Part shown: piece by piece, positions 7,582 through 15,879 of the stretch | Layout of the letters: each line of letters begins with the position of its first letter | Numbering within the stretch: position 1 is the first letter of the stretch | DNA from: Flaviflagellibacter deserti | GTDB taxonomy: Bacteria > Pseudomonadota > Alphaproteobacteria > Rhizobiales > Methylopilaceae | Direction of reading: 5' to 3' | NCBI RefSeq assembly: GCF_042652085.1 | Contig: NZ_JBHSJF010000008.1 | Location: 186,001 to 250,000 of the forward strand | Length of the DNA stretch: 64,000 bases | Program-made: the position numbers and the translations under genes | Notes under the pieces: generated by a model | What the model was told of the DNA's origin: nothing | Database searches by the model: none | The model's input: the letters and a program-made list of their open reading frames with translations, nothing else

Positions 7582-9086
7582 TCAGCCTCTGGAACAAGAG
7601 CCTCGCCGCCCGCTTCATCGCGGTGATGCTGTTCGCGCTCGCTTTGTCGCAGGGCATCAGCCTGCTGCTGTTCAGCACCGAGCGCGACGAGGCTCTGTTC
7701 AGATCGGCGAAGGCCGAATTTCTTAGCCGCTGCGCCTCTGTGGCCAAGGTCCTGGAATCGACGCCATCCGATGTGCACGCGGATGTCCTTCTCGCCAGCG
7801 GCACGACCTATTCGCGATTTTGGATCTCGCATGACTTTCCCGAGGATGCGGCGTCCTGGCGCCGGGACGCCAAGGCTCGTCTCGCCGAACCCCTGCCAAC
7901 TGTGCAGAAGATCGCCAATGGCGTGAGCGAGCCCGTACCACCTCATGCGCCGGAAACGGCCGGTCCCACCAGCGTTGCGACCGAACAGCTTCCTGCATGG
8001 GGCGACCTGCCAGCTCATGCGTGGCCGCTCTCCCGTTCGGCGAAGTTTCTCTATCTGAACCAGCCCCAAGGCATGGGCATGGGTCTCACCGTCCAGCTCG
8101 CTGACGGAACTTGGCTGAACACCGCCTTTTCCAAGAAGATCATCAACGGGATGTGGACGTCGCGGTCCCTGATCTCGCTGACCGTAACCGCGATCATCCT
8201 TTCCATCTGCGCCGCTTTGATCGCGCGCGGCATGACCGGCCCGATGCGCCGCCTCGCGGTTGCCGCCGAAGCGCTTGGGCGCGGCGAAAGCGTGCCACCT
8301 TTGCCCGAGCGCGGGCCGGACGACATCCGCCAGACGACGGAAGCGTTCAACCTGATGCAAGCGCGTCTGCAGCGCTTCGTCGAGGACCGCACGCGCATGC
8401 TCGCCGCCATAGGTCATGATCTGCGCACGCCGCTGACATCGCTGCGCCTGCGCGCCGAGTTCGTCTCCGACGACGAGACGCGCGAGAAGATGCTGAGCAC
8501 GCTCGACGAGCTTCGGCAGATGACGGAGGCGACGCTCGCCTTCTCCCGCGACGAGGCGGTCGAGGAAGAAACGCGAAACGTCGATCTGACGGCGCTCGTC
8601 GGCAGCCTCTGCGACGACATCGCCGAAATCGGCCACGACGTGACGTTCACCGAGGCGCCGAAGATCGGCTATCGCTGCCGCGCGGACTCGCTGAAGCGCG
8701 CCGTGCGCAATCTGATCGAGAACGCTGTCCGCTATGGCGAGCGTGCGCGCGTCAGTCTCCGGGCGAACGCGGCCGCGATCAACATCATGATCGAGGATGA
8801 CGGCCCGGGAATTCCGGTCGATACGGTCGAGCGCGTCTTCGCCCCGTTCTTCCGGTTGGAGGATTCCCGCAACCGCGAGACTGGTGGTATCGGGCTCGGC
8901 CTGTCGATCGCACGCGATATCGTCCGGCACCATGGCGGCGATATCGTTCTCGCCAATACCGGCACCGGACTCCGCGCGACCATCACGCTGCCGCAGACGC
9001 AGCCCGTCGATAAAGCCCGCAAGGCTTCAAAGGCGGAACCCGTTCCTAACCAGCCGCTTGCCTGGGGTAATTCGCCGGCCGAATGA
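7578..9086 (+). CDS. Sensor histidine kinase partner of the OmpR-type regulator
   Basis: This 502-residue inner-membrane kinase has a first transmembrane helix at about residues 11-32, a periplasmic sensor segment of roughly 150 residues, a second helix (LISLTVTAIILSICAALIA) and a HAMP linker. A HisKA domain with the phospho-histidine in IGHDLRTPLTSLRLR follows, then an ATPase domain with RNLIENAVRYG, DDGPGIP and GIGLGLSIARD. The start ATG at 7578 overlaps the regulator stop, favouring it over an earlier in-frame start at 7536. The architecture is EnvZ/CpxA-like. The ligand is not deducible. Confidence 0.93.
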   Translation: MISLWNKSLAARFIAVMLFALALSQGISLLLFSTERDEALFRSAKAEFLSRCASVAKVLESTPSDVHADVLLASGTTYSRFWISHDFPEDAASWRRDAKARLAEPLPTVQKIANGVSEPVPPHAPETAGPTSVATEQLPAWGDLPAHAWPLSRSAKFLYLNQPQGMGMGLTVQLADGTWLNTAFSKKIINGMWTSRSLISLTVTAIILSICAALIARGMTGPMRRLAVAAEALGRGESVPPLPERGPDDIRQTTEAFNLMQARLQRFVEDRTRMLAAIGHDLRTPLTSLRLRAEFVSDDETREKMLSTLDELRQMTEATLAFSRDEAVEEETRNVDLTALVGSLCDDIAEIGHDVTFTEAPKIGYRCRADSLKRAVRNLIENAVRYGERARVSLRANAAAINIMIEDDGPGIPVDTVERVFAPFFRLEDSRNRETGGIGLGLSIARDIVRHHGGDIVLANTGTGLRATITLPQTQPVDKARKASKAEPVPNQPLAWGNSPAE

Positions 9087-9217
9087 TCCGACCGTTATTT
9101 GTATCAAAGTTTGGCCGAAGCTTCTTTCCGCGACATTCGCTGACACTTCGCGATCCAGGTGGCAAAGTTTAGAGGCCTTCCAAGTGCACACTCCGCGCCG
9201 GTTATCGGAGTGTCCAA

Positions 9218-9610
9218 ATGAGCCTCAGGCTTTTCGCTTCAGCTCTAGTCGTCTCAAGTTTCAGTATCGGCTCGGCGCAGGCGCAGGACGCCTCGGCTGA
9301 CGGCCAGCGTCTTTTCCAGCAGCGCTGCGGGACATGCCACAGCGTCCAGCCCGGCCAGACCCGGGTCGGCCCAAACCTGTCGGGCGTGTTCGGCCGGAAA
9401 GCTGGCACCGTTGAAGGCGCCCGCTACTCCGATGCTCTGAAGAATGCAGGCATCGTGTGGAGCGACGAGACGCTGAACGCCTATCTCGATGATCCCCGCA
9501 AGCTCGTTCCCAACACCACGATGACGATCAGCCTGCGCGACCAGACGCAGCGCGGCGCGATCGTCGCCTATCTGCGCGGTCTTTCCTCGCAAACACCAGC
9601 AGCCCAGTGA
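9218..9610 (+). CDS. Exported monohaem c-type cytochrome
   Basis: This 130-residue protein begins with a Sec signal peptide (residues 1-22, ending AQA) and carries one haem motif CGTCH at residues 37-41. VGPNLSGVFGRKAG follows, typical of class I cytochromes c2/c550, and the likely axial Met102 sits in PNTTM. It is periplasmic. It is the first gene of an 11-gene run that continues with a molybdenum hydroxylase 25 bases downstream, so it probably takes electrons from that enzyme's iron-sulfur subunit. No FAD subunit is encoded nearby, which fits a direct Fe-S to cytochrome route. Confidence 0.88.
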   Translation: MSLRLFASALVVSSFSIGSAQAQDASADGQRLFQQRCGTCHSVQPGQTRVGPNLSGVFGRKAGTVEGARYSDALKNAGIVWSDETLNAYLDDPRKLVPNTTMTISLRDQTQRGAIVAYLRGLSSQTPAAQ

Positions 9611-9635
9611 CAGCCGAACTCAGGAGGAGATCAAC

Positions 9636-10103
9636 ATGGCTCGACTGACGATTAATGGCGAGGCACGCGACTTCGATGTCGATCCCGAAACGCCGCTACT
9701 CTGGGTGATCCGCGAGCAGGCCGGGTTGACCGGCACCAAGTTCGGCTGCGGCATCGCTCAGTGCGGCGCTTGCACGGTTCACATCGACGGAATCGCGACG
9801 CGCTCTTGCGCGATGCCCATCAACGCAATCGCTCCGGAGCAGAAGATCGTCACCATCGAGGGCCTGTCGCCGGACGGCTCCCATCCGGTGCAGAAGGCCT
9901 GGCTCGCGCTCGACGTGCCGCAGTGCGGCTATTGTCAGCCCGGCATGATCATGGCGGCGGCCGGTCTGCTTCAGCAGAATCCGAATCCGAACGACGAGGA
10001 TATCAGCGCCGAGATCACCAATATCTGCCGCTGCGGGACGTACAATCGTGTCCGCGCCGCGATCAAAGAGGCCGCCAAGGGCGGCTCCACCCAAGCCGGT
10101 TGA
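9636..10103 (+). CDS. [2Fe-2S] subunit of a xanthine-oxidase-family molybdenum hydroxylase
   Basis: This 155-residue protein has two [2Fe-2S] domains. The plant-type cluster ligands are Cys38, Cys43, Cys46 and Cys58 (FGCGIAQCGACTVH). The C-terminal helical cluster is bound by CGYC and CRCGTYNRVR. This is the IorA/CoxS small subunit, passing electrons from the Mo centre onward. It has no signal peptide and is expected to be exported by hitch-hiking with the Tat-targeted Mo subunit encoded 11 bases downstream. A strong AGGAGGAG ribosome site precedes the ATG at 9636. Confidence 0.92.
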   Translation: MARLTINGEARDFDVDPETPLLWVIREQAGLTGTKFGCGIAQCGACTVHIDGIATRSCAMPINAIAPEQKIVTIEGLSPDGSHPVQKAWLALDVPQCGYCQPGMIMAAAGLLQQNPNPNDEDISAEITNICRCGTYNRVRAAIKEAAKGGSTQAG

Positions 10104-10114
10104 GGGAGGCGGAC

Positions 10115-12286
10115 ATGACGATCGCAACCAAGGTTTCGCGCCGCAATTTCATTGTCGGCTCCGCCGCCGCAGTCGGCGGCTTCTCGCTCGGCTTCCACAT
10201 CCCGTTCACGCCTGAGGCCCTGGCCCAGGGCGCGACCATTCCGGAAGTGAATGCCTGGGTGGTCATCAAGCCGGATGAGACGGTGGTCATCCGCATCGCC
10301 CGCTCGGAAATGGGGCAGGGCACGTTGACCGGTCTCGCCCAGCTCGTCGCCGAGGAACTGGAATGCGACTGGTCGAAGGTCACGACGGAATATCCGTCGC
10401 CCGGCCAGAATCTCGCCCGCAACCGTGTCTGGGGCAATTATTCGACAGGCGGCAGCCGCGGTATCCGGGAGTCGCACGACTACGTGCGCCAGGGCGGAGC
10501 CGCCGCGCGTGAAATGCTGGTCGCCGCCGCCGCTGCCGAGTGGAAGGTTCCGCGCTCGGAGTGCTCGGTCTCAAAGGGTGTGATCACTCACAATCCGAGC
10601 AAGCGCACCACGACCTACGGCAAGGTCGCCGAAGCTGCCGCGAAGCAGACGCCTCCCGGTAATATCGCGCTGAAGGATCCGAAGAACTGGACGATCGCGG
10701 GCAAGCCGCTGCCCCGCCTCGATACGGCCGACAAGTTGACGGGTAAGCAGGTCTATGGCGCCGACCTGAAATTCCCCGGGATGCTGAACGCTGCCGTTCG
10801 GGCCTGCCCGCATTTCGGCGGCAAGGTCGCGAGTTTCGATGCGGCTGCCGTCTCCGGCATGCCCGGCGTGAAGAAAATCGTGAAGATCGACGACACCACG
10901 GTCGCGGTCATTGCCGATACCTGGTGGCGGGCGAAGACCGCGCTCGATGCCCTCCCGGTGACCTGGGACGAGGGTCCGAACAAGGATGTCTCGACCGCTT
11001 CTATCGCCGAAATGCTCAAGGCCGGTCTCGATGCCAACGACGCCTTCGTGTCGACCAAGGTGGGCGACGTGCAGGCGCAATTCTCCGGTGGCGGCAAGGT
11101 GGTCACCGCGACCTACGCCTTTCCGTACCAGAACCACGCCACGATGGAGCCGATGAACGCCACGGCGCTCTATACGCCCGATCGCTGCGAAGTCTGGGTG
11201 CCGACGCAGAACGGTGAATCGAGCCTCGCAGTTGCGGCCGAAGCCGCCGGCCTGCCGGTGCAGAAGTGCGACGTCCACAAAGTGCATCTTGGCGGCGGCT
11301 TCGGTCGGCGCGGCAATTTCCAGGACTATGTCCGGCAGGCCGTGCTCCTCGCCAAGGAGGTTCCCGGCACGCATGTGAAGCTGCTCTGGACGCGTGAGGA
11401 AGACATGCTCCACGGCGCCTACCATCCGACGACGCAGTGCAAGATGACCGGCGCGCTCGACGCGCAGGGCAATCTGACGGCGCTGCATATGCGGATTTCC
11501 GGCCAGTCGATCCTTGCGACGGTGCGGCCGGAAGGCATGCAGGGCGGCATGGATCCGGTCGTCTTCCAGGGCCTCACCGCGAGCAGTCCGGAAGGCCATC
11601 TCGGCTACACGATCCCGAACCTCGTGATCGACCATGCGATGCGCAATCCGCCGATCCCGCCGGGCTTCTGGCGCGGCGTCAACCTCAACCAGAATGCGAT
11701 CTACGTGGAATCCTTCATGGACGAACTGGCCCATGCGGCCGGCGTCGATCCGCTGGAATTCCGGCGCAAGCTGATGGCGAAGCACCCGAAGCACCTCGCG
11801 GTGCTGAACGCGGTCGCCGAGGGCGTCGGCTGGGACAAGGCCCCGCCGCAGGGCGTTCATCGCGGCCTCGCCCAGATCATGGGCTTCGGCAGCTATGTCG
11901 CCGCCGCCGCCGAAGTGTCGGTGACCGACGGGCGTCTCAAGATCCACCGCATCGTCGCGGCCACCGATCCGGGCCACATGGTCAATCCGGCGCAGATTGA
12001 ACGGCAGGTCGAGGGCTCGTTCGTCTACGGCCTTTCCGCCAGCCTCTATGGCGAATGCACGGTCAAGAACGGCCGGATCGAGCAGGAGAATTTCGACACC
12101 TACGACGTGCTCCGCATGGCCGAGATGCCGGCGGTCGAGACGATCATCCTGCCGTCGGGCGGTTTCTGGGGCGGCGTTGGCGAGCCGACGATCGCGGTCG
12201 CGGCTCCGGCGGTTCTCAATGCGCTCTTCGCGGCGACGGGCAAGCGTATCCGCACCCTGCCGCTGAAGAACCACGATCTGGCCTGA
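10115..12286 (+). CDS. Tat-exported molybdopterin-binding subunit of a molybdenum hydroxylase (IorB-like)
   Basis: The 723-residue product starts with a Tat signal (SRRNFIVGSAAAVGG, residues about 8-22), placing it in the periplasm. It has the IorB-type large-subunit layout of the xanthine oxidase family: a Mo-cofactor segment GGGFGRRG in the middle and the C-terminal GGFWGGVGEPTIA containing the catalytic glutamate. The ATG at 10115 follows a GGGAGG ribosome site; earlier in-frame starts lie inside the preceding gene. Family members hydroxylate aldehydes or N-heterocycles. The substrate here is unknown, and the sox-like neighbours hint at a sulfur compound. Confidence 0.9.
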   Translation: MTIATKVSRRNFIVGSAAAVGGFSLGFHIPFTPEALAQGATIPEVNAWVVIKPDETVVIRIARSEMGQGTLTGLAQLVAEELECDWSKVTTEYPSPGQNLARNRVWGNYSTGGSRGIRESHDYVRQGGAAAREMLVAAAAAEWKVPRSECSVSKGVITHNPSKRTTTYGKVAEAAAKQTPPGNIALKDPKNWTIAGKPLPRLDTADKLTGKQVYGADLKFPGMLNAAVRACPHFGGKVASFDAAAVSGMPGVKKIVKIDDTTVAVIADTWWRAKTALDALPVTWDEGPNKDVSTASIAEMLKAGLDANDAFVSTKVGDVQAQFSGGGKVVTATYAFPYQNHATMEPMNATALYTPDRCEVWVPTQNGESSLAVAAEAAGLPVQKCDVHKVHLGGGFGRRGNFQDYVRQAVLLAKEVPGTHVKLLWTREEDMLHGAYHPTTQCKMTGALDAQGNLTALHMRISGQSILATVRPEGMQGGMDPVVFQGLTASSPEGHLGYTIPNLVIDHAMRNPPIPPGFWRGVNLNQNAIYVESFMDELAHAAGVDPLEFRRKLMAKHPKHLAVLNAVAEGVGWDKAPPQGVHRGLAQIMGFGSYVAAAAEVSVTDGRLKIHRIVAATDPGHMVNPAQIERQVEGSFVYGLSASLYGECTVKNGRIEQENFDTYDVLRMAEMPAVETIILPSGGFWGGVGEPTIAVAAPAVLNALFAATGKRIRTLPLKNHDLA

Positions 12287-12318
12287 GCGGGATCGTGGCG
12301 AGTCCAGGCGGCAGATCG

Positions 12319-12621
12319 ATGCGCCGCGAGCTTCTCCTGCTCGCGGTGCTCGGCGTCGTTGCAGCGATGCCTGTAGCCGCCGAAGCGCCGGCCGGTGCAA
12401 CAGCATGTGCAGGATGCCATGCGCCGGCCGGTCGTGACCTGCCCGTTCCGACCCTTTCGGGCCGGACGCCGGAATCGATCGTCGCCGACATGCAGGCGTT
12501 CCGGTCCGGCAGCCGTCCTGCGACGGTGATGGACCGCATCGCCAAGGGTTTCTCGGACGGGGAGACGCGCGCCATCGCCAACTGGCTCGCGAGTAAAGAC
12601 CATGCGTCAGCCAAGCCGTAG
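12319..12621 (+). CDS. Small c-type cytochrome (flavocytochrome c cytochrome-subunit-like)
   Basis: The 100-residue precursor has a signal peptide (residues 1-21) and a single haem motif CAGCH at 30-34, with Met71 as likely axial ligand. It overlaps the following flavoprotein gene by 20 bases. Small cytochromes of this kind (FccA/SoxE-like) partner with FccB-type flavoproteins as sulfide dehydrogenases. A GTG start about 24 bases upstream (near 12295) is possible; the ATG at 12319 was chosen because it begins a standard signal peptide. Confidence 0.83.
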   Translation: MRRELLLLAVLGVVAAMPVAAEAPAGATACAGCHAPAGRDLPVPTLSGRTPESIVADMQAFRSGSRPATVMDRIAKGFSDGETRAIANWLASKDHASAKP

Positions 12622-13876
12622 GACGGTCCTTCAGGGCGTCGCCGCCTCCGGCGCGGTCGCCGCGCTCGGCGCTCCGCCAGCCATCGGACAGGCGCAGAGC
12701 CGCGTGGTCGTCATCGGCGGCGGTTTCGCCGGCGCGAGCTGCGCCCGCGCGCTGAAACAGGAGGATCACAATCTCGCGGTGACCCTGGTCGAGCCGCAGA
12801 CGCTCTATACGGCCTGTCCGTTCAGCAATGAGGTGATCGCCGGCCTGCGCGAGATCGAGGCGCAGCAGTTCACCTATGACGGCGTGCGCCGCGACGGCAT
12901 CGAGGTCGTGCATCAGGCCGCAACCGGCGTCGACCATGCTGCCCGCAGGGTTCGTCTCGCCGACGGAGCCGAGATCGAGTATGCGCGCCTCGTCGTGGCG
13001 CCGGGCGTCGATCTCCGGTTCGACGCCATCCCCGGCTATTCCGAAACCGCTGTCGAGGCGATGCCGCATGCCTGGAAGGCCGGTGGCCAGACCGTGCTCC
13101 TGCGCCGCCAGCTCGCGGAGATGGCGGACGGCGGCACAGTGGTCATCTCATCGCCGCCGAACCCGTTCCGCTGTCCGCCGGGACCCTACGAGCGCGCCAG
13201 CCTGATCGCGCACTACCTCAAGCTCTCGAAGCCGAAGTCGAAGCTGATCATCCTCGACGCCAAGGACCAGTTCTCGAAGCAGCGCCTGTTCCAGGCTGCA
13301 TGGCAGGAGCTCTATCCCGGTTTAATCGAATGGGTGTCGCTGTCCATGGGCGGGCGCGTCACCGAGGTCGACCCGTCGACGAAGACGCTCATCACGGAGT
13401 TCGGCAACCACGAGGCCGATGTCGCGAACGTCATCCCGCCGCAGCGTGCCGGAGCCATCGCCGCGATGGCCGGCGTCGCCGACCAGACCGGCTGGTGCCC
13501 GATCGATCCGGTGACGTTCGAATCGAAGCTCCAGCCGGGAATTCATGTCATTGGCGATGCCGCCATTGGTGGCGCGATGCCCAAATCGGCCTTCACCGCC
13601 AACGCCCAGGCGAAGGTCTGCGCCGCGGCCGTGATCTCGCTCCTGCGTGACCGGAAGCCGGCCGAGCCGAAGCTGATCAACACCTGCTATAGTCTCGTCG
13701 CGCCGGACTACGGTATTTCCATTGCAGGCGTGTATCGGCCGAAGGACGGTCTGCTGGCGGAGGTCGAAGGGGCGGGCGGCACGAGCCCGCTCAGCGCTCC
13801 CGCATCCGTGCGGGCCGCCGAGGCGGTCTACGCGGACAGCTGGTTCCGCACGATCACGGGCGAGGTTTTCGCGTGA
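12602..13876 (+). CDS. Flavocytochrome c sulfide dehydrogenase-type flavoprotein (FccB/SoxF-like)
   Basis: This 424-residue protein opens with a Tat-type signal (PSRRTVLQGVAASG) and an FAD-binding Rossmann motif RVVVIGGGFAGASCARAL. Cys72 lies in TACPFSN, Cys191 in NPFRCPPGPYERAS and a third cysteine in TGWCPID. The last two match the positions of the redox disulfide in flavocytochrome c sulfide dehydrogenases. GDAAIGGAMPKS near the C-terminus binds FAD. It is periplasmic and expected to pass electrons to the overlapping upstream cytochrome. Sulfide, or a persulfide carried by the Sox arm, is the plausible substrate. Confidence 0.88.
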   Translation: MRQPSRRTVLQGVAASGAVAALGAPPAIGQAQSRVVVIGGGFAGASCARALKQEDHNLAVTLVEPQTLYTACPFSNEVIAGLREIEAQQFTYDGVRRDGIEVVHQAATGVDHAARRVRLADGAEIEYARLVVAPGVDLRFDAIPGYSETAVEAMPHAWKAGGQTVLLRRQLAEMADGGTVVISSPPNPFRCPPGPYERASLIAHYLKLSKPKSKLIILDAKDQFSKQRLFQAAWQELYPGLIEWVSLSMGGRVTEVDPSTKTLITEFGNHEADVANVIPPQRAGAIAAMAGVADQTGWCPIDPVTFESKLQPGIHVIGDAAIGGAMPKSAFTANAQAKVCAAAVISLLRDRKPAEPKLINTCYSLVAPDYGISIAGVYRPKDGLLAEVEGAGGTSPLSAPASVRAAEAVYADSWFRTITGEVFA

Positions 13877-14310
13877 AGACCCTTGTCCTCGCCGCTATGC
13901 TGGGCGTCACGCCTGCCGCGGCGCAGAATGGTCCGGTGCCGTATGCCGTCAGCGGCGACACGATCCCGGTCTCGCTCACCGGCCGGCCTGGCGATCCGGC
14001 CAACGGCTTGCGGCTGATCATGGATCGCCACCGCTCGCTTTGCGTTCTCTGCCATATGGGTCCGTTCCCCGAACCGCATCTACAGGGAAATCTCGCGCCA
14101 GATCTGACCGGCGTGGGGTCGCGACTTTCGGAGGCACAGATCCGCCTTCGTGTCGTCGATGCGAAGGCGCTCAACCCGGCCAGCCTGATGCCGTCCTATC
14201 TCAAGACCACCGACAATCCGGGCACGGCGCCGGCATGGCGCGGCAAAACCATCCTCGACCCCGCTGAAATCGAGGATATCGTCGCCTATCTCGTGACGTT
14301 GAAGGATTAA
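13873..14310 (+). CDS. soxX: Sulfur-oxidation cytochrome SoxX
   Basis: This 145-residue precursor has a short signal peptide (residues 1-17) and one haem site, CVLCH, at 57-61, with Met106 in NPASLMPSYL as axial ligand. The C-terminal AEIEDIVAYLVTLKD is typical of SoxX. SoxX pairs with SoxA to join a sulfur substrate oxidatively to the SoxY arm. The GTG start at 13873 overlaps the flavoprotein stop by 4 bases (GTGA). Confidence 0.92.
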   Translation: MKTLVLAAMLGVTPAAAQNGPVPYAVSGDTIPVSLTGRPGDPANGLRLIMDRHRSLCVLCHMGPFPEPHLQGNLAPDLTGVGSRLSEAQIRLRVVDAKALNPASLMPSYLKTTDNPGTAPAWRGKTILDPAEIEDIVAYLVTLKD

Positions 14311-14783
14311 TGATGTCCGGTCCGACCAGCATCCGTCTCGCAAGGCGCGACCTCATCTTCGGTGCGGGTGCCGGGCTCGTCGTGCTCACGTTGCCCCGAG
14401 CGGTCCTTGCCCGCCCGACGCTGGATGACGCGATCCGGGGTTTCACCGGCGGCAAGGCTCTGAACGACGGCCGGGTGAAGCTCGACATTCCGCCGTTGCT
14501 CGAAAACGGCAACGCGGTGGGCGTCACGATCGATGTCGAGAGCCCGATGACGGCCGAGGATCATGTCCGTCGCATCGCGCTGTTCAACGAGAAGAATCCG
14601 CAGGCCGACATCGCCATCTTCCACCTTGGTCCGCGCTCCGGCCGGGCCCGCGTCTCGTCGCGCATCCGCCTCGCCACGTCGCAGACGGTCGTCGCGATCG
14701 CCGAGCTGACGGACGGCAGTTTCTGGTCGAGCCGGGCAAGCGTCATCGTCACGCTCGCCGCCTGCATTGAGGACTTGTCATGA
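14310..14783 (+). CDS. SoxY-like swinging-arm protein with AACIE C-terminus
   Basis: This 157-residue protein resembles SoxY throughout: a Tat-like signal (ARRDLIFGAGAGL), then VKLDIPPLLENGNAVGVTIDV and the strand-rich fold. The usual terminal GGCGG arm is absent. It ends TLAACIEDLS, with the single C-terminal cysteine at 152 and five residues after it. I recall that sequence databases separate true GGCGG SoxY from a SoxY-related family named for an AACIE arm, and this matches the latter. The cysteine probably carries a covalent substrate, but its chemistry and partners may differ from canonical thiosulfate oxidation. It overlaps soxX by one base and soxZ by four. Confidence 0.88.
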   Translation: MMSGPTSIRLARRDLIFGAGAGLVVLTLPRAVLARPTLDDAIRGFTGGKALNDGRVKLDIPPLLENGNAVGVTIDVESPMTAEDHVRRIALFNEKNPQADIAIFHLGPRSGRARVSSRIRLATSQTVVAIAELTDGSFWSSRASVIVTLAACIEDLS

Positions 14784-15103
14784 CCGCCCGCGCGCTCATC
14801 AATGCGCCGAAGACGGCGCGCAAGGGCGACATCATCGAGATCAGGGCGATGATCGCGCACAAGATGGAGACCGGCTACCGGCAAGGCCCGAACGGCCAGA
14901 TGATCCCGCGCGACATCATCAACCGCTTCGTCTGCACCTATGGCGGCGCGGAGATTTTCTCCGCAGATCTGTTCCCTGCCGTATCGGCCAATCCGTTCAT
15001 CGCCTTCTCGACGGTCGCGACCGAGAGCGGCACGATCACCTTCGCCTGGACTGGTGACGACGGCCAGACGCAGACGGCGACGGCCGAAATCGCGGTGAAC
15101 TGA
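14780..15103 (+). CDS. soxZ: SoxZ carrier-complex subunit
   Basis: The 107-residue protein has the SoxZ immunoglobulin-like fold pattern: ALINAPKTARKGDIIEIRAMIAHKMETG, PRDIINRFVCTYGGAEIF, and NPFIAFSTVATESGTITFAWTGDDG. SoxZ lacks a signal and is exported in complex with SoxY. The ATG at 14780 overlaps the SoxY-like stop (ATGA), so a stoichiometric heterodimer is likely. It is the expected partner of the AACIE-type SoxY. Confidence 0.92.
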   Translation: MTARALINAPKTARKGDIIEIRAMIAHKMETGYRQGPNGQMIPRDIINRFVCTYGGAEIFSADLFPAVSANPFIAFSTVATESGTITFAWTGDDGQTQTATAEIAVN

Positions 15104-15879
15104 TGGTGTGGCGAAAGCCTGGCCTCGCGGTTTTCGCGATCATTTTTGGTGGCGGTGCGATGGCGGAGATCGCGGGAGAAGAAAAGAAGTCAGGAAGCGG
15201 ATTCATGTCGAGGGAGACACAGGCGATGCAGGCGGACGATACGAGCAATCCGGGGATGTTCTCGGTGCTCGACGGCGAACGTCTGTGGCGGGAGCCGGTC
15301 GGTCCCGCGATGAAAAGTTGCGCCTCCTGCCACGGCGATGCCGAGGTCAGCATGCGAGGCGCCGCCGCCCGTCATCCGGCGTTTGACGAGACGTCCGGCA
15401 AGGCGATCGATCTCGCGGGCCGCATCAAGCTTTGCCGCCGGGACAAGCAAACGGCCGAACCGTTTCCGCGCGGAAGCGAGGAACTTCTCGCGCTCACCAC
15501 CTATGTCGGCACTCAATCGCGCGGAATGCCCGTCGCGCCGCCCGTCGACGAGCGGCTGACGCCGTCGCGGGAAAATGGCAAACGCCTGTTCGAGGCGAGG
15601 ATCGGCCAGCTCGATCTCTCCTGCGCGTCCTGTCATGACGACAATTGGGACAAGCGCCTCGGCGGCAGCCCGATCACGCAGGCCCATCCGACGGGCTATC
15701 CGATCTATCGCCTGGAATGGCAGTCGGTCGGCTCGCTCCAGCGCCGCATGCGTAATTGCATGGTCGGCGTCAGGGCCGAGCCTTACGAATTCGGTTCGCA
15801 GGAATTCATCGATCTCGAAGCTTATCTTAATACGCGCGCGTCCGGCCTTGCGGTCGAGACGCCGGGAGTAAGGCCATGA
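15103..15879 (+). CDS. soxA: Sulfur-oxidation dihaem cytochrome SoxA
   Basis: The 258-residue precursor has a signal peptide (about residues 1-21) and two haem motifs, CASCH at 73-77 and CASCH at 174-178. Cys111 (IKLCRRD) is in the position of a haem ligand. Cys219 (RNCMVGVRAEPYEFGSQE) matches the active-site cysteine that ligates haem and forms a persulfide. All catalytic features are thus present, and with SoxX it should be a working SoxAX enzyme. It overlaps soxZ by one base (TGATG). Confidence 0.93.
   Translation: MVWRKPGLAVFAIIFGGGAMAEIAGEEKKSGSGFMSRETQAMQADDTSNPGMFSVLDGERLWREPVGPAMKSCASCHGDAEVSMRGAAARHPAFDETSGKAIDLAGRIKLCRRDKQTAEPFPRGSEELLALTTYVGTQSRGMPVAPPVDERLTPSRENGKRLFEARIGQLDLSCASCHDDNWDKRLGGSPITQAHPTGYPIYRLEWQSVGSLQRRMRNCMVGVRAEPYEFGSQEFIDLEAYLNTRASGLAVETPGVRP

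Noticed and set aside
10571..13069. An 832-codon open frame antisense to the Mo-subunit and flavoprotein genes
   Set aside because: It is a mirror of strongly coding plus-strand genes in high-GC DNA; its translation is rich in R, H and D with no family motifs.
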